Positions 7,235 to 15,340 of a stretch of 42,454 nt of DNA are shown here, in pieces. Source of the DNA: Cohnella thermotolerans DSM 17683 (lineage in GTDB: Bacteria; Bacillota; Bacilli; Paenibacillales; Paenibacillaceae). A model generated the notes under the pieces. That model saw only the letters and a list, made by a program, of their open reading frames with translations. It was not told the origin of the DNA and ran no database searches. The stretch covers positions 1-42,454 of the forward strand of contig NZ_AUCP01000060.1 in the NCBI RefSeq assembly GCF_000429825.1, read 5' to 3'. A program made the translations under genes and the position numbers. Position 1 is the first letter of the stretch; each line of letters opens with the position of its first letter.

Positions 7235-8668
7235 ATGAACGGCAAGAGTCGGAGGAAATGGAAGGTGGCGCTGTTCGGCGCGCTGCTCGCCTCTGCGACG
7301 GCAGAATTGGTACACGCACAGGCGATGACGATGGATGCTTCCGGCGATGCCGGCGAGGCGGGTGAAGACGCGGGACTGCAGGTAACGGTGGACGGCCGGC
7401 TGCTGCCGAACCCGGGGATCGAGAGCAGCGATCTGAGCGAGCTGCGCGTCCAGGTCCGCGATGTCGCCGAAGCATTGAACCTGCCGGTCAAGTGGGACGC
7501 CCGGCATCACGCGGTCATCGTCGGGGACGGCCTCTACCCGTCCATGGACAGCATGTACGACGATGCCATGGGAACCGCCGTCGTCTGGAACGGGAAGCTG
7601 CTGCCCGCCGATGTGGATCCGATGACGATGAACCGGGCCGTGACAGTCGTCGCGAACTCCCTGGCGAAGGCAGTCGATCTGTCGTACCGCTTCGACGCCG
7701 GCCTTCACCGCATCGAGTTCCTGACCGCCGAAGCGAAAGAGCAGTTCGCGGCGGAGCGCACGCAAGTGGAGAATGTGCTGAACGGCAAGGGCATGACGCC
7801 GACGATCGCGGCAGACGGGACGAAGGAATTCACGCTGACCGCCGAGTTGCACAATTGGGCGCCGGTGGAGGGCGTGATGACCACCGCCTGGACGTTCAAC
7901 GGCCAAGTTCCGGGGCCTACGATCCGGGTGAAGGAAGGCGATCGTGTGCGCATCCACTTCGTTAACAAGCTGCCGGAGCCGGCGACCATCCATTGGCACG
8001 GCATCTTGGTTCCGAACGTGATGGACGGGGTTCCGGGACTTACGCAGCAAGCGGTTCAGCCCGGCGGTACGTTCGACTACGAATTTACAGCCAGCCACGC
8101 GGGGACGTTCATGTATCATTCGCATTATGACGATATGACGCAGGTGGGCAACGGCATGTACGGCGCCTTTATCATCGATCCCGCGGCGCCTCTCGTCCCG
8201 GCGTCGGATTCGGGCGACCTAACGGCCCAGACCGCCTACGATCACGACTACACGATGCTGCTCTCGGGCTTCCATGTGAACACGACGGCGGAGGAAGAGG
8301 AAGATTACTTCACGATGAACGGGGTCAGCTACCCGGATACGCCGCCGATGAACGTCAAGAAGGGCGAGACAGTCCGGATTCGGCTCATCAACATCGATAC
8401 GATGGAAGTGCATACGATGCATCTGCACGGCATGGACTTCCAGTCGATCGCGCGCAACGGCAGTCCGCTTCGGTCGGTGGAGACGATGAACACCGTGCTC
8501 ATCGGGCCCGGGGAGACGGCGGATATCGCCTTGCGGGCGGATGCCGTCGGCCAGTGGATGTTCCATTGCCATATTCTCGACCACACGATGAACGGCGGCG
8601 ATATGAACATGGGCGGCCCGATGGGCGAGATGGGCGGTCTCATTACGATTCTGAATGTGACGGAGTAA
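7235..8668 (+). CDS. Secreted two-domain multicopper oxidase with N-terminal copper-amine-oxidase-like repeats
   Basis: The 477-residue protein has a short export signal. Residues about 47-165 hold two copies of a copper-amine-oxidase-N-like unit: D-G-R-L-L-P...A-V-I-V and N-G-K-L-L-P...I-E-F-L. Two cupredoxin domains follow. Copper ligands are seen as H253-W-H255, H295-S-H297, H393-T-M-H396-L-H398 and H444-C445-H446-I-L-D-H450, the full trinuclear and type-1 set. The usual axial position five residues after H450 is Gly. The loop there is Met-rich (M-N-G-G-D-M-N-M-G-G-P-M), so either the axial ligand comes from a later Met or the site is three-coordinate. Oxidation of metal ions or phenols is likely but the substrate cannot be chosen. 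The ATG has an AAGGAGAGG site. Confidence 0.85.
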   Translation: MNGKSRRKWKVALFGALLASATAELVHAQAMTMDASGDAGEAGEDAGLQVTVDGRLLPNPGIESSDLSELRVQVRDVAEALNLPVKWDARHHAVIVGDGLYPSMDSMYDDAMGTAVVWNGKLLPADVDPMTMNRAVTVVANSLAKAVDLSYRFDAGLHRIEFLTAEAKEQFAAERTQVENVLNGKGMTPTIAADGTKEFTLTAELHNWAPVEGVMTTAWTFNGQVPGPTIRVKEGDRVRIHFVNKLPEPATIHWHGILVPNVMDGVPGLTQQAVQPGGTFDYEFTASHAGTFMYHSHYDDMTQVGNGMYGAFIIDPAAPLVPASDSGDLTAQTAYDHDYTMLLSGFHVNTTAEEEEDYFTMNGVSYPDTPPMNVKKGETVRIRLINIDTMEVHTMHLHGMDFQSIARNGSPLRSVETMNTVLIGPGETADIALRADAVGQWMFHCHILDHTMNGGDMNMGGPMGEMGGLITILNVTE

Positions 8669-8691
8669 GGCGGTCTCGCAAGCGTAGGGAT

Positions 8692-8716
8692 GGGCATCCG
8701 CAAAGGTGCCCTTTTT
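8692..8716 (+). terminator. Terminator after the multicopper oxidase gene
   Basis: GGGCATC and GGTGCCC pair around a six-base loop and are followed by a run of five T residues. It begins 23 bases after the stop codon. Confidence 0.75.
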
Positions 8717-8741
8717 ATTGGGGACGGTCTTCGCGAAAATT

Positions 8742-8772
8742 AAACATCCAGCCCCGCTAAAGGGCCGGATGT
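8742..8772. repeat. Inverted repeat in the intergenic region before the gluconate-type locus
   Basis: ACATCC and GGATGT flank a GC-rich inner stem (roughly GCCC with GGGC). There is no T tract. The 8,717-9,042 stretch around it has no gene I can support. Confidence 0.4.
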
Positions 8773-9042
8773 CCAATTCAGGCTGATTCTTCCTCGTGTC
8801 CCGCTTTGTCTCTGATCTACTTCTCGAGGCTTGCTTCGCGGCGCTCGTTCTTCTCTTCGATCCGTTCCCGTTCCGTGCTGCCAGGTCGCCCGGTTCTACA
8901 CCCGCCTGCCGGAGGACCGCTTCCCCCGCATGATCCGTCGCTCCTTACATCGCGAGTCCGGATTGGGATCGGGGGTTCCAATTCGGATTGAAAGTGCTGA
9001 TCGACGGATTCACAGCCAGGCTGCAATGGGGAAAATGAGAAC

Positions 9043-9070
9043 GGCAGCCCGTGGGGTTCCTCGGGCTGCC
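9043..9070 (-). terminator. Terminator of the sugar-acid operon
   Basis: GGCAGCCCG and CGGGCTGCC form a 9-bp stem just past the permease stop codon. Read on the minus strand it is followed by a pyrimidine-rich, T-containing stretch. Confidence 0.7.
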
Positions 9071-9079
9071 GGAATGCGG

Positions 9080-10441
9080 TTACAAGACGAAGCTTAAGCC
9101 AAGCGTGAGGACGAAGGCCGAGAGGGACAGGATGGTCTCCAGCACCGTCCATGACCTCAGGGTCTGAGGGACGGACATGTTCAGGAACTCCTTCACCAGC
9201 CAGAAGCCCGCATCGTTCACGTGAGACAGGATAAGCGAGCCCGCGCCTGTCGCCAGGACGACCAGCTCAACGTTGGCTCCCGGCGTCTGGGCGAGCACCG
9301 GGGTGACAATGCCTGCGGCCGTCGTCATCGCAACGCTGGACGAGCCGGTGGCAACGCGAATGAGAGCGGCGACCAGGAATGCGAACACGACGAGATTCAA
9401 GTTGGCGTTCGTGGCGATCGAAGCGATGGCCTTGCCGACGCCGCTGTCGATCAGTACGCCTTTGAAGGCGCCTCCGCCGCCGATAATGAGGATGATTGAG
9501 GCGGTCGGTGCAAGGCATTCCATCGTGAAGCGGGAGACCGCCTCTTTGCTGAAACCCCTTGCAAAACCGAGCGAGAAGAAAGCGAAGACGGCTGCGATGA
9601 GCAAGGCGATAATTTCGTTGCCGATAAATTTGCAGAACAAAGTGAAGCCGTTCGTCCCTTCCGGGTTGACGATGCTTGCGGCAGAGCCGATGAGCATGAG
9701 TATGACAGGCATCAGAATCGTCAGGATGGTGATGCCGAATCCGGGAAGCTTCTTGACGTCCTTGGTGGCGAATTGCTCGACCAGATCGGCGGGCGGCTCT
9801 ACCTGAATGCGCTTACTAATGAACTTGGCGAAAACGGGCCCTGCGAGAATGGCGCTTGGAATCCCGACCAGCAAGGAGTACAGAATCGTCTTCCCGATAT
9901 CCGCATGATACGCTTCGATGGCGATCATCGGCGCCGGATGGGGAGGGATCAGACCGTGCGCGACCGACAGTCCGGTGACAAGCGGGATGCCGATGGCGAG
10001 CATCGGTTTATTCGTTTTCCGAACGAGCGTGTACAGGATCGGAATGAGCAGGATGACGCCGACTTCGAAGAAGACCGGAATCCCGATAATGATGGCGACG
10101 AACAGGATCGAGAAGGCAATGCGCTTCTCGCCGAATTTGTCAATGATCGTGTTGGCGATCTGCTCGGCTCCTCCCGATTCGGCCATCATCTTGCCGAGCA
10201 TCGTGCCGAGTCCGATGACGATGGCGATCGTTCCGAGCGTGCCGCCGAAGCCGTTCTGAACGGACTTGACGACGTCGTTGGGCTTCATTCCGACAATCAA
10301 GCCCAGGAAGACGGACGTCAGCAGCAGGACGACGAACGGATTCCACTTGAATTTGGCGATAAAAACGATGAGCAGCACGATGGCGACGAGCGCCCAGATT
10401 AACAGTGTGACATTGTGGCTAAGCCCGAATAGGGTTGTCAT
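9080..10441 (-). CDS. GntP-family sugar-acid (gluconate-type) proton symporter
   Basis: The 453-residue product is almost wholly hydrophobic, with about 12-14 predicted membrane segments. It carries the GntP-family blocks G-L-G-T-M-L-G-K-M-M-A-E-S-G-G-A, I-G-I-P-V-F-F-E-V-G, H-G-L-I-P-P-H-P-A-P, R-V-A-T-G-S-S-S-V-A-M-T-T-A-A-G and S-H-V-N-D-A-G-F-W. The family imports gluconate, L-idonate, ketogluconates and related acids with protons. The ATG at 10441 is preferred: it has a GGGTGGGTG site, while the GTG four codons upstream would lie inside it. It is the last gene of a three-gene operon whose two dehydrogenases point to a hexonate such as L-idonate or 5-ketogluconate as cargo. The precise substrate is inferred from context only. 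Confidence 0.9.
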   Translation of the reverse strand: MTTLFGLSHNVTLLIWALVAIVLLIVFIAKFKWNPFVVLLLTSVFLGLIVGMKPNDVVKSVQNGFGGTLGTIAIVIGLGTMLGKMMAESGGAEQIANTIIDKFGEKRIAFSILFVAIIIGIPVFFEVGVILLIPILYTLVRKTNKPMLAIGIPLVTGLSVAHGLIPPHPAPMIAIEAYHADIGKTILYSLLVGIPSAILAGPVFAKFISKRIQVEPPADLVEQFATKDVKKLPGFGITILTILMPVILMLIGSAASIVNPEGTNGFTLFCKFIGNEIIALLIAAVFAFFSLGFARGFSKEAVSRFTMECLAPTASIILIIGGGGAFKGVLIDSGVGKAIASIATNANLNLVVFAFLVAALIRVATGSSSVAMTTAAGIVTPVLAQTPGANVELVVLATGAGSLILSHVNDAGFWLVKEFLNMSVPQTLRSWTVLETILSLSAFVLTLGLSFVL

Positions 10442-10492
10442 TGCTACACCCACCCTTTATTTTTGGTTGTTTAAATTTGCCCTTTGAACCGC

Positions 10493-11254
10493 TTAGCGGC
10501 CGAGCCAGCCGCCGTCCACCGCCAGCAAGTGACCGTGAATATAGTTCGACGCGTCCGAAGCCAGGAAGACGACGGTGCCTTTGAAGTCTTCCGGGTTGCC
10601 CCAGCGGCCGGCCGGAATCCGGTCGAGGATCTGCTTGCTGCGGACCGGGTCTTCCATCAAGGCCGTGTTCATATCCGTGGCGATGTAGCCCGGTACGATG
10701 GCGTTCACGTTCACACGATGCCGGGCCCACTCGTTGGATAACGCTTTCGTCAGCTGCGCTACGCCACCCTTGGCCGCGGCATAGGCGGGAACCGTGATCC
10801 CCCCTTGGTAGGAGAGCAGCGAAGCGGTATTGATGATCTTGCCCCGGCCCCTCGGTACCATGAAGCGCCCCGCTTGCTGGCACAGGACCCATACGGTTTT
10901 CAAATTCACTTGAATGACTTCGTCCCAGTCGTCTTCGGGAAAATCGACGGAAGGGGAGCGGCGCTGAATGCCCGCGTTGTTCACCAGAATGTCGATGGCC
11001 CCGAACCGGGAGACGACGGTCGGAACCGCGGCCTTGACCTGCTCCATGTCGTTCATGTCGCAAGGAATGACGGCGCACTTTCTCCCTAGCTTTTCGATCT
11101 GCTTCTTGACCTCCGTCTGCGCGGCCGAGCGCTGGAGAAGGGCGACATCCGCCCCGGCTTCGGCCAGCGCCAGCGCCATTTCGCGGCCGATCCCGCGAGT
11201 GGCGCCCGATATGGCGGCGATTTTGCCTTCCAGGCTAAAAGATTGTAAAACCAT
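10493..11254 (-). CDS. kduD: KduD/IdnO-like short-chain dehydrogenase (ketogluconate/2-keto-3-deoxygluconate type)
   Basis: The 253-residue SDR protein has the nucleotide-binding motif S-G-A-T-R-G-I-G (residues 16-23), N-N-A-G at 92-95 and the catalytic set S145, Y158, K162. The blocks F-S-L-E-G-K at the start, Q-G-G-I-T-V-P-A-Y, D-R-I-P-A-G-R-W-G and the end D-G-G-W-L-G-R resemble KduD (2-dehydro-3-deoxy-D-gluconate 5-dehydrogenase) more than E. coli IdnO as I recall both. Next to a zinc polyol-type dehydrogenase and a GntP permease, an IdnO-like role (5-ketogluconate to gluconate) is equally plausible. The start has an AGGAGGT site. It lies 29 bases after the upstream dehydrogenase and 51 bases before the permease ATG, so the three are co-transcribed. 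Confidence 0.88.
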   Translation of the reverse strand: MVLQSFSLEGKIAAISGATRGIGREMALALAEAGADVALLQRSAAQTEVKKQIEKLGRKCAVIPCDMNDMEQVKAAVPTVVSRFGAIDILVNNAGIQRRSPSVDFPEDDWDEVIQVNLKTVWVLCQQAGRFMVPRGRGKIINTASLLSYQGGITVPAYAAAKGGVAQLTKALSNEWARHRVNVNAIVPGYIATDMNTALMEDPVRSKQILDRIPAGRWGNPEDFKGTVVFLASDASNYIHGHLLAVDGGWLGR

Positions 11255-11283
11255 GAATCGTCTACCTCCTGTTGGATTAAGAA

Positions 11284-12309
11284 TTAAGGATGGAACAAAA
11301 CCTTCAGCGACGCTTCCGGATTGTGCATCAATTCGAAACCTTCGGCGATCTTCTCCAGCGGAAGCTCATGCGAGATCAGGCTGGAGACATCCAGGCTGCC
11401 GCTCTCCATCATCCGGATCGCTTTGGCGAAGTCGCCCGAGGAGTAGCATCGGGTCGTCGTCAGCGAAATTTCGCGGAAATGCATGGCTGCCAAGTCGACG
11501 GCGGGCGCTTGCTTGTAGACGCTGACCACGACGATTTGCCCTTGAATTTTGATCGTCTCGATCATCTGCTTCGCCGTGATCTGGTTGCCTGCGACTTCGA
11601 ATACCACGTCCGCACCGACGCCGCCGGTAAGCCGAAGCACTTCTTCGGTGACGTTCACGGTCTTGGCGTCCAGCACGGTGAAGCCGAACTGCGCCGCTTT
11701 CCCCAACCGATAAGGGCTGATGTCCGAGATGATGATCCGCCCGGCACCCGCTTGCTTCGCCACCATGCCGATGAGCAACCCGATCGGACCGGCACCTAGA
11801 ATGACGACATCGTCCCCGACTTTCAGATTGGAACGGCGAACGGTGTGAACGGCTACGGCGACCGGCTCCGTCAAGGCGGCGTGAGCGTCCGACAAGGCGT
11901 CCGGAACGCGGTGCAGCCGGTGCAGCGGAACGGCGACGTATTCGGCGAAGCCTCCGTGCTTGTCGATTCCGATCAGCTTCAACGTCCGGCATACGTGATA
12001 TTCGCCGGCGCGGCAGGCCTCGCATTCGCCGCAGCTCAACGTCGGCTCGACGACGACCCGGTCGCCGGCCGAGAAGGATTCCGAGCGGTCGTTAATCTCC
12101 TCGATCACCCCGCTGAATTCGTGGCCCATGGCCAGAGGCGCTTTGGCTCGCGGATGTTTGCCCGCGTAGATCATCATGTCTGTGCCGCATATGCCGGCGA
12201 ACGACACTTTAATGAGCGCTTCTCCCGGCTGCGGGGCCGGTTTGTCAATTCGGTCCATCTTCACCTGTTCGGCTTCGAGATATAAGCCTGCACGCATCAT
12301 AGTTGTCAT
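11284..12309 (-). CDS. Zinc-dependent medium-chain dehydrogenase (L-idonate/polyol 5-dehydrogenase-like)
   Basis: The 341-residue protein has the medium-chain alcohol dehydrogenase layout. Catalytic zinc residues C41, H63 and E64 are in C-G-T-D and G-H-E-F-S-G. The structural-zinc loop has C93, C96, C99 and C107. A Rossmann motif G-A-G-P-I-G-L follows near residue 175. It belongs with the sorbitol/threonine/L-idonate dehydrogenase branch. As first gene of an operon with a KduD/IdnO-like reductase and a GntP permease, it most likely oxidises the 5-hydroxyl of a hexonate, as IdnD does in E. coli. No gluconate kinase is present here, so the product would be passed to enzymes encoded elsewhere. 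The start has an AGGGGG site. An operator-like palindrome lies 39 bases upstream. Confidence 0.85.
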   Translation of the reverse strand: MTTMMRAGLYLEAEQVKMDRIDKPAPQPGEALIKVSFAGICGTDMMIYAGKHPRAKAPLAMGHEFSGVIEEINDRSESFSAGDRVVVEPTLSCGECEACRAGEYHVCRTLKLIGIDKHGGFAEYVAVPLHRLHRVPDALSDAHAALTEPVAVAVHTVRRSNLKVGDDVVILGAGPIGLLIGMVAKQAGAGRIIISDISPYRLGKAAQFGFTVLDAKTVNVTEEVLRLTGGVGADVVFEVAGNQITAKQMIETIKIQGQIVVVSVYKQAPAVDLAAMHFREISLTTTRCYSSGDFAKAIRMMESGSLDVSSLISHELPLEKIAEGFELMHNPEASLKVLFHP

Positions 12310-12347
12310 ACCCTTTTCCCCCTAATAAGTGTTGTTTGATGGATTCA

Positions 12348-12368
12348 TGTTGACTTGTCGACAACATA
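12348..12368 (-). promoter_or_regulatory. Operator-like palindrome upstream of the sugar-acid operon
   Basis: The core TTGTCGACAA is a perfect 10-bp palindrome. The full 21 positions match the second copy in front of the regulator gene (13122-13142, opposite strand) at 18 of 21. It lies 39 bases before the dehydrogenase start codon. It is a strong candidate site for the neighbouring FadR-type GntR protein, whose family binds short palindromes of this shape. Confidence 0.65.
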
Positions 12369-12426
12369 GATGAAAAAAAGACGCCTTCCGCTTCGCCTTC
12401 AGCGGGCCCGCTCATAGGGGCAGCGC

Positions 12427-13104
12427 TTATTGCGGTTTAAGGCTGGATTGGACGGTTTGGCGGGTATCGTCGAAATGCTCCCGAATGACCTTCTCGATAT
12501 AGTCCCGGTCTTTGCTCTCCAGAGCGGCGATCAATAAACGGTGCTTCTCGATCAGCTGCGGAACTTCATGCTTGCGATGGGCGAAGCGCTGTTCCGTAGC
12601 GACCAGCAGCGCCGTCAGGACGAGGCTGCGGATGCTGTTCCACAGATGGAGAATCCGGGTATGGTCCGCTTCCGCAATGATCGTCTCGTGAAAGACCAGG
12701 TCTTGATAAGCGAATTCGACGGCGTCGTTGTGCTTATCGGCCATCGCCATCTTGTCGACGATTTTATGAAGCGTCTCCGTCAGACGGGCATTGTCCGACT
12801 CGGCCAGACATTGCAAAGTGTAATTCTCGATCAGAAAGCGGATGTCGTACAGCTCCTTGAAGTCCTTGGCCGTGAGGCCCAGCACGAAGGCTCCCTTCCG
12901 GTCCAACCGAATGAGGCCCTCCTGCGACAACGCTTTCATTCCGTCCCTGACGGGCGCCCTGCTTGTACCGAATTCCGCCGCCAGTTGATTCTCGGACAGG
13001 GTCGATCCGGGTTTGATCTGGCCGCGGATAATGCGAAGTCTGATCTCGGAAGCGATCTTCTCCCCGAGAGAGTCGTCCCGCAACCACGAGGAGGGAAAAT
13101 CCAT
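12427..13104 (-). CDS. FadR-subfamily GntR transcriptional regulator
   Basis: The 225-residue protein has an N-terminal winged helix (E-I-R-L-R-I-I-R-G-Q-I-K-P-G-S-T-L-S-E, then R-A-P-V-R-D and L-S-Q-E-G-L-I, roughly residues 13-75). A C-terminal all-helical FCD effector domain (about 85-215) holds the expected metal-binding-type residues in Y-D-I-R-F-L-I-E, H-E-T-I-I and E-K-H-R-L-L-I. FCD regulators usually sense sugar acids and other carboxylates. The ATG at 13104 is chosen because AGGAAGG lies 11 bases upstream; a TTG 13 codons further up would fall in the operator. It precedes the sugar-acid operon in the same direction. The paired operators suggest it represses both itself and the operon. 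Confidence 0.88.
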   Translation of the reverse strand: MDFPSSWLRDDSLGEKIASEIRLRIIRGQIKPGSTLSENQLAAEFGTSRAPVRDGMKALSQEGLIRLDRKGAFVLGLTAKDFKELYDIRFLIENYTLQCLAESDNARLTETLHKIVDKMAMADKHNDAVEFAYQDLVFHETIIAEADHTRILHLWNSIRSLVLTALLVATEQRFAHRKHEVPQLIEKHRLLIAALESKDRDYIEKVIREHFDDTRQTVQSSLKPQ

Positions 13105-13121
13105 TAAACTCAAATCCTTCC

Positions 13122-13142
13122 TGTGTTGTCGACATGTCAGCA
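13122..13142 (+). promoter_or_regulatory. Operator-like palindrome in the regulator's own promoter
   Basis: It holds the core TTGTCGACAT and matches the upstream-of-operon copy at 18 of 21 positions in reverse orientation. It begins 12 bases downstream of the -10 box, so bound protein would block transcription start or elongation. This fits autorepression. Confidence 0.65.
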
Positions 13143-13154
13143 AATTATGGGTTT

Positions 13155-13183
13155 ACTATAACTCATCTTTCCCTATTTGTAAA
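13155..13183 (-). promoter_or_regulatory. Sigma-A promoter of the GntR-family gene
   Basis: On the minus strand, TTTACA (13178-13183) and TATAGT (13155-13160) are separated by exactly 17 bases. The start point would fall near 13148, just before the operator. Confidence 0.7.
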
Positions 13184-13192
13184 CGGTTTTAT
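13177..13192 (+). promoter_or_regulatory. cre-like catabolite repression site overlapping the -35 box
   Basis: TTGTAAACGGTTTTAT matches the CcpA cre pattern (WTGNAANCGNWNNCAW) at all fixed positions except the right-hand C. Its overlap with the -35 of the regulator promoter would let CcpA repress this transcript. Confidence 0.45.
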
Positions 13193-13217
13193 GAATGGAA
13201 ATCTGGCCGCATCGATC

Positions 13218-13535
13218 TTACGTGAACGTCATGTAGTGAACCCCGTTGTCAAGACACTTTTTTCGAAAAGTTAAGCTACAGTACCTCCCTCTATTTTGGA
13301 ATTTTTGCAGCTTGAAGTTGACCGGCGGTATCGACGTCGTTTCAATCATCCGAAGCGCATGCTTCATTCGCTTGGGGCCCTTGCCTAGGATGACGAACAT
13401 ATCGCGCACAATGGCAGATCCTTGTGGCTCGTCGAACGCTTCGATTTCTTCTACGAACGCGTTGTCTTTGAGCCTCGATATGAAGTGGATGCCCCGTTCG
13501 CAGAAGTCGTCGTACTTGCCGTATCGAATTAGGGA
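13218..13535 (-). pseudogene. IS4-family transposase fragment
   Basis: The minus-strand frame reads Y-D-D-F-C-E-R-G-I-H-F-I-S-R-L-K-D-N-A-F, followed by L-G-K-G-P-K-R-M-K-H-A-L-R-M-I-E-T-T. These are successive blocks of the catalytic core of IS4-type transposases (F-V-x-R-x-K-x-N and the strand after it). Both ends are missing. After I-E-T-T the frame runs into sequence unlike the family. It is a scrap of roughly 65 recognisable residues. Confidence 0.55.
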
Positions 13536-13539
13536 TCCT

Positions 13540-13600
13540 GTTTACTGAAAAGGTTGACACCAAAGCAACTTTACAACAAGCCTTGGAAGAATATCAATAA
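13540..13600 (+). pseudogene. Possible tail of an ABC solute-binding protein
   Basis: The frame G-I-L-F-T-E-K-V-D-T-K-A-T-L-Q-Q-A-L-E-E-Y-Q-stop resembles the last helix of sugar-binding lipoproteins. Only about 20 residues are present and nothing upstream continues them, so this is a weak call. Confidence 0.25.
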
Positions 13601-13696
13601 ACTCGAGCTTCGGCAGTAAAGGTTGTCATCGACGAATTGGCTTCGGCAGCAAATTTAGTCAGGAATCGGATGCTGTAAATATCGTACCCGCAGTCA

Positions 13697-13744
13697 TAAG
13701 GGGCCGCCTCAGAAGCCGAATGATGGCTTTTTGAGACGGCTCCT
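13697..13744 (+). terminator. Long imperfect hairpin before the aldehyde dehydrogenase gene
   Basis: AGGGGCCGCCTCAGAAGCC pairs imperfectly with GGCTTTTTGAGACGGCTCCT around a short loop. There is no clear T tract on the plus strand. It could be a terminator for the lost upstream gene or part of a repeat. Confidence 0.4.
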
Positions 13745-13842
13745 TCTGTCCATGTTCCTGGCATGAAAGCCGGTCCGGGGCCATATTTATGGAACTGACA
13801 AAGACTACTGGCACTATTTTAAGAAACGAAGGAGGCATTCTC

Positions 13843-15324
13843 ATGGTGTACGCGTCACCAGGTCAACCGGGATCGAAAGTCGTATTTAAACACCGGTATG
13901 AGAACTATATTGGAGGAAGGTGGGTTCCGCCGATTGACGGGGAATATTTCGAAAACGCTTCCCCGGTGAACAACAGGGTGTTCTGCGAAATTCCCCGTTC
14001 CAATGCGAAAGACATCGAGTTTGCGCTTGATGCCGCGCATGAAGCCAAAGATGCCTGGGGCCGCACGTCTCCGGCCGAGCGCGCCAATATTTTGAACAAG
14101 ATCGCCGACCGCATTGAAGCCAATCTGGAATTGCTGGCCGTCGCCGAGACGTGGGAGAACGGCAAGCCGATCCGCGAGACGCTGAACGCCGATCTGCCGC
14201 TCGCGATTGACCATTTCCGCTATTTCGCCGGGGCGGTGCGGGCGCAAGAAGGATCGCTCAGCATTATAGACGAGGATACGGTTGCGTACCATTTCCATGA
14301 GCCGCTCGGCGTTGTGGGACAAATTATCCCGTGGAATTTTCCGCTCTTGATGGCTACCTGGAAGCTGGCGCCGGCGCTCGCCGCCGGAAACTGCGTCGTT
14401 TTGAAGCCGGCGGAGCAGACGCCGTCCACCATTCTGGTGTTAATGGAGCTGATCGAAGACTTGCTGCCGCCCGGCGTGGTCAACATCGTGAACGGATTCG
14501 GGCTCGAGGCCGGCAAGCCGCTCGCTTCCAACAGCCGGATCGCGAAGATTGCCTTTACCGGCGAGACGACCACGGGCCGCTTGATCATGCAGTATGCTTC
14601 GCAAAATTTGATCCCGGTGACCCTGGAACTGGGCGGCAAATCGCCGAACCTGTTCTTTGAAGATGTGCTTCGCGAAGATGACGCTTTCCTGGACAAAGCG
14701 ATTGAGGGCTTCGTGTTGTTCGCGCTGAACCAGGGCGAAGTGTGTACGTGTCCGTCCCGGGCGCTCATCCAGGAATCGATTTACGATGAGTTCATCGAAC
14801 GTGCGCTGAAACGCGTTGCCGCTATTAAACAAGGCAATCCGCTTGACCCGTCGACGATGATCGGCGCGCAAGTGTCGACCGAACAGATGGAAAAAATCCT
14901 TAGCTACATCGACATCGGCAAGCAGGAAGGCGCGCAAGTGCTGGCTGGCGGAGCCAAAGCCGAACTGGGCGGCGATCTCTCCGAAGGGTATTACATTCAA
15001 CCGACGGTACTTCTCGGCAACAACAAAATGCGCGTCTTTCAGGAAGAAATTTTTGGTCCGGTCGTAGCTGTCACCACGTTCAAGACACAGGAAGAAGCGC
15101 TGGCCATTGCGAACGATACGCTCTATGGTCTTGGAGCCGGCGTGTGGACGCGCGATACGAATACAGCTTATCGTGTAGGTCGGCAAATCCAGGCCGGACG
15201 CGTCTGGACGAACTGTTATCACGCCTATCCTGCGCATGCTGCGTTTGGCGGCTACAAAATGTCCGGCGTCGGACGCGAAAATCATAAATGTAACCGTCAA
15301 GCCCTTTTGAACAATTATTGCTAA
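13843..15324 (+). pseudogene. Aldehyde dehydrogenase of the ExaC/AldB type, truncated by an IS21-family insertion
   Basis: The frame starts at an ATG with an AAGGAGG site seven bases upstream. It carries the full NAD-dependent aldehyde dehydrogenase core: the P-W-N-F-P block, general base E262 in L-E-L-G-G-K-S-P-N and catalytic Cys301 in [11 protein letters not shown]. That motif is typical of the acetaldehyde-type ExaC/AldB/AcoD branch. At 15289 the coding sequence meets the insertion element, so the last 24 normal residues are replaced by a short foreign tail ([11 protein letters not shown]) and the open frame gives 493 residues. The missing end is found at 17770-17844. Joining the halves with one target copy gives exactly 506 codons plus stop, the family length. 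The lost C-terminal strand helps oligomer contacts, so the product is probably inactive. Confidence 0.9.
15283..15288. repeat. Left target-site duplication (CATAAA)
   Basis: CATAAA directly precedes the left end TGTAACCG of the IS21-type element. It is repeated directly after the right end at 17764-17769. Confidence 0.85.
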
Positions 15325-15340
15325 GTAATATTGAACAGTT

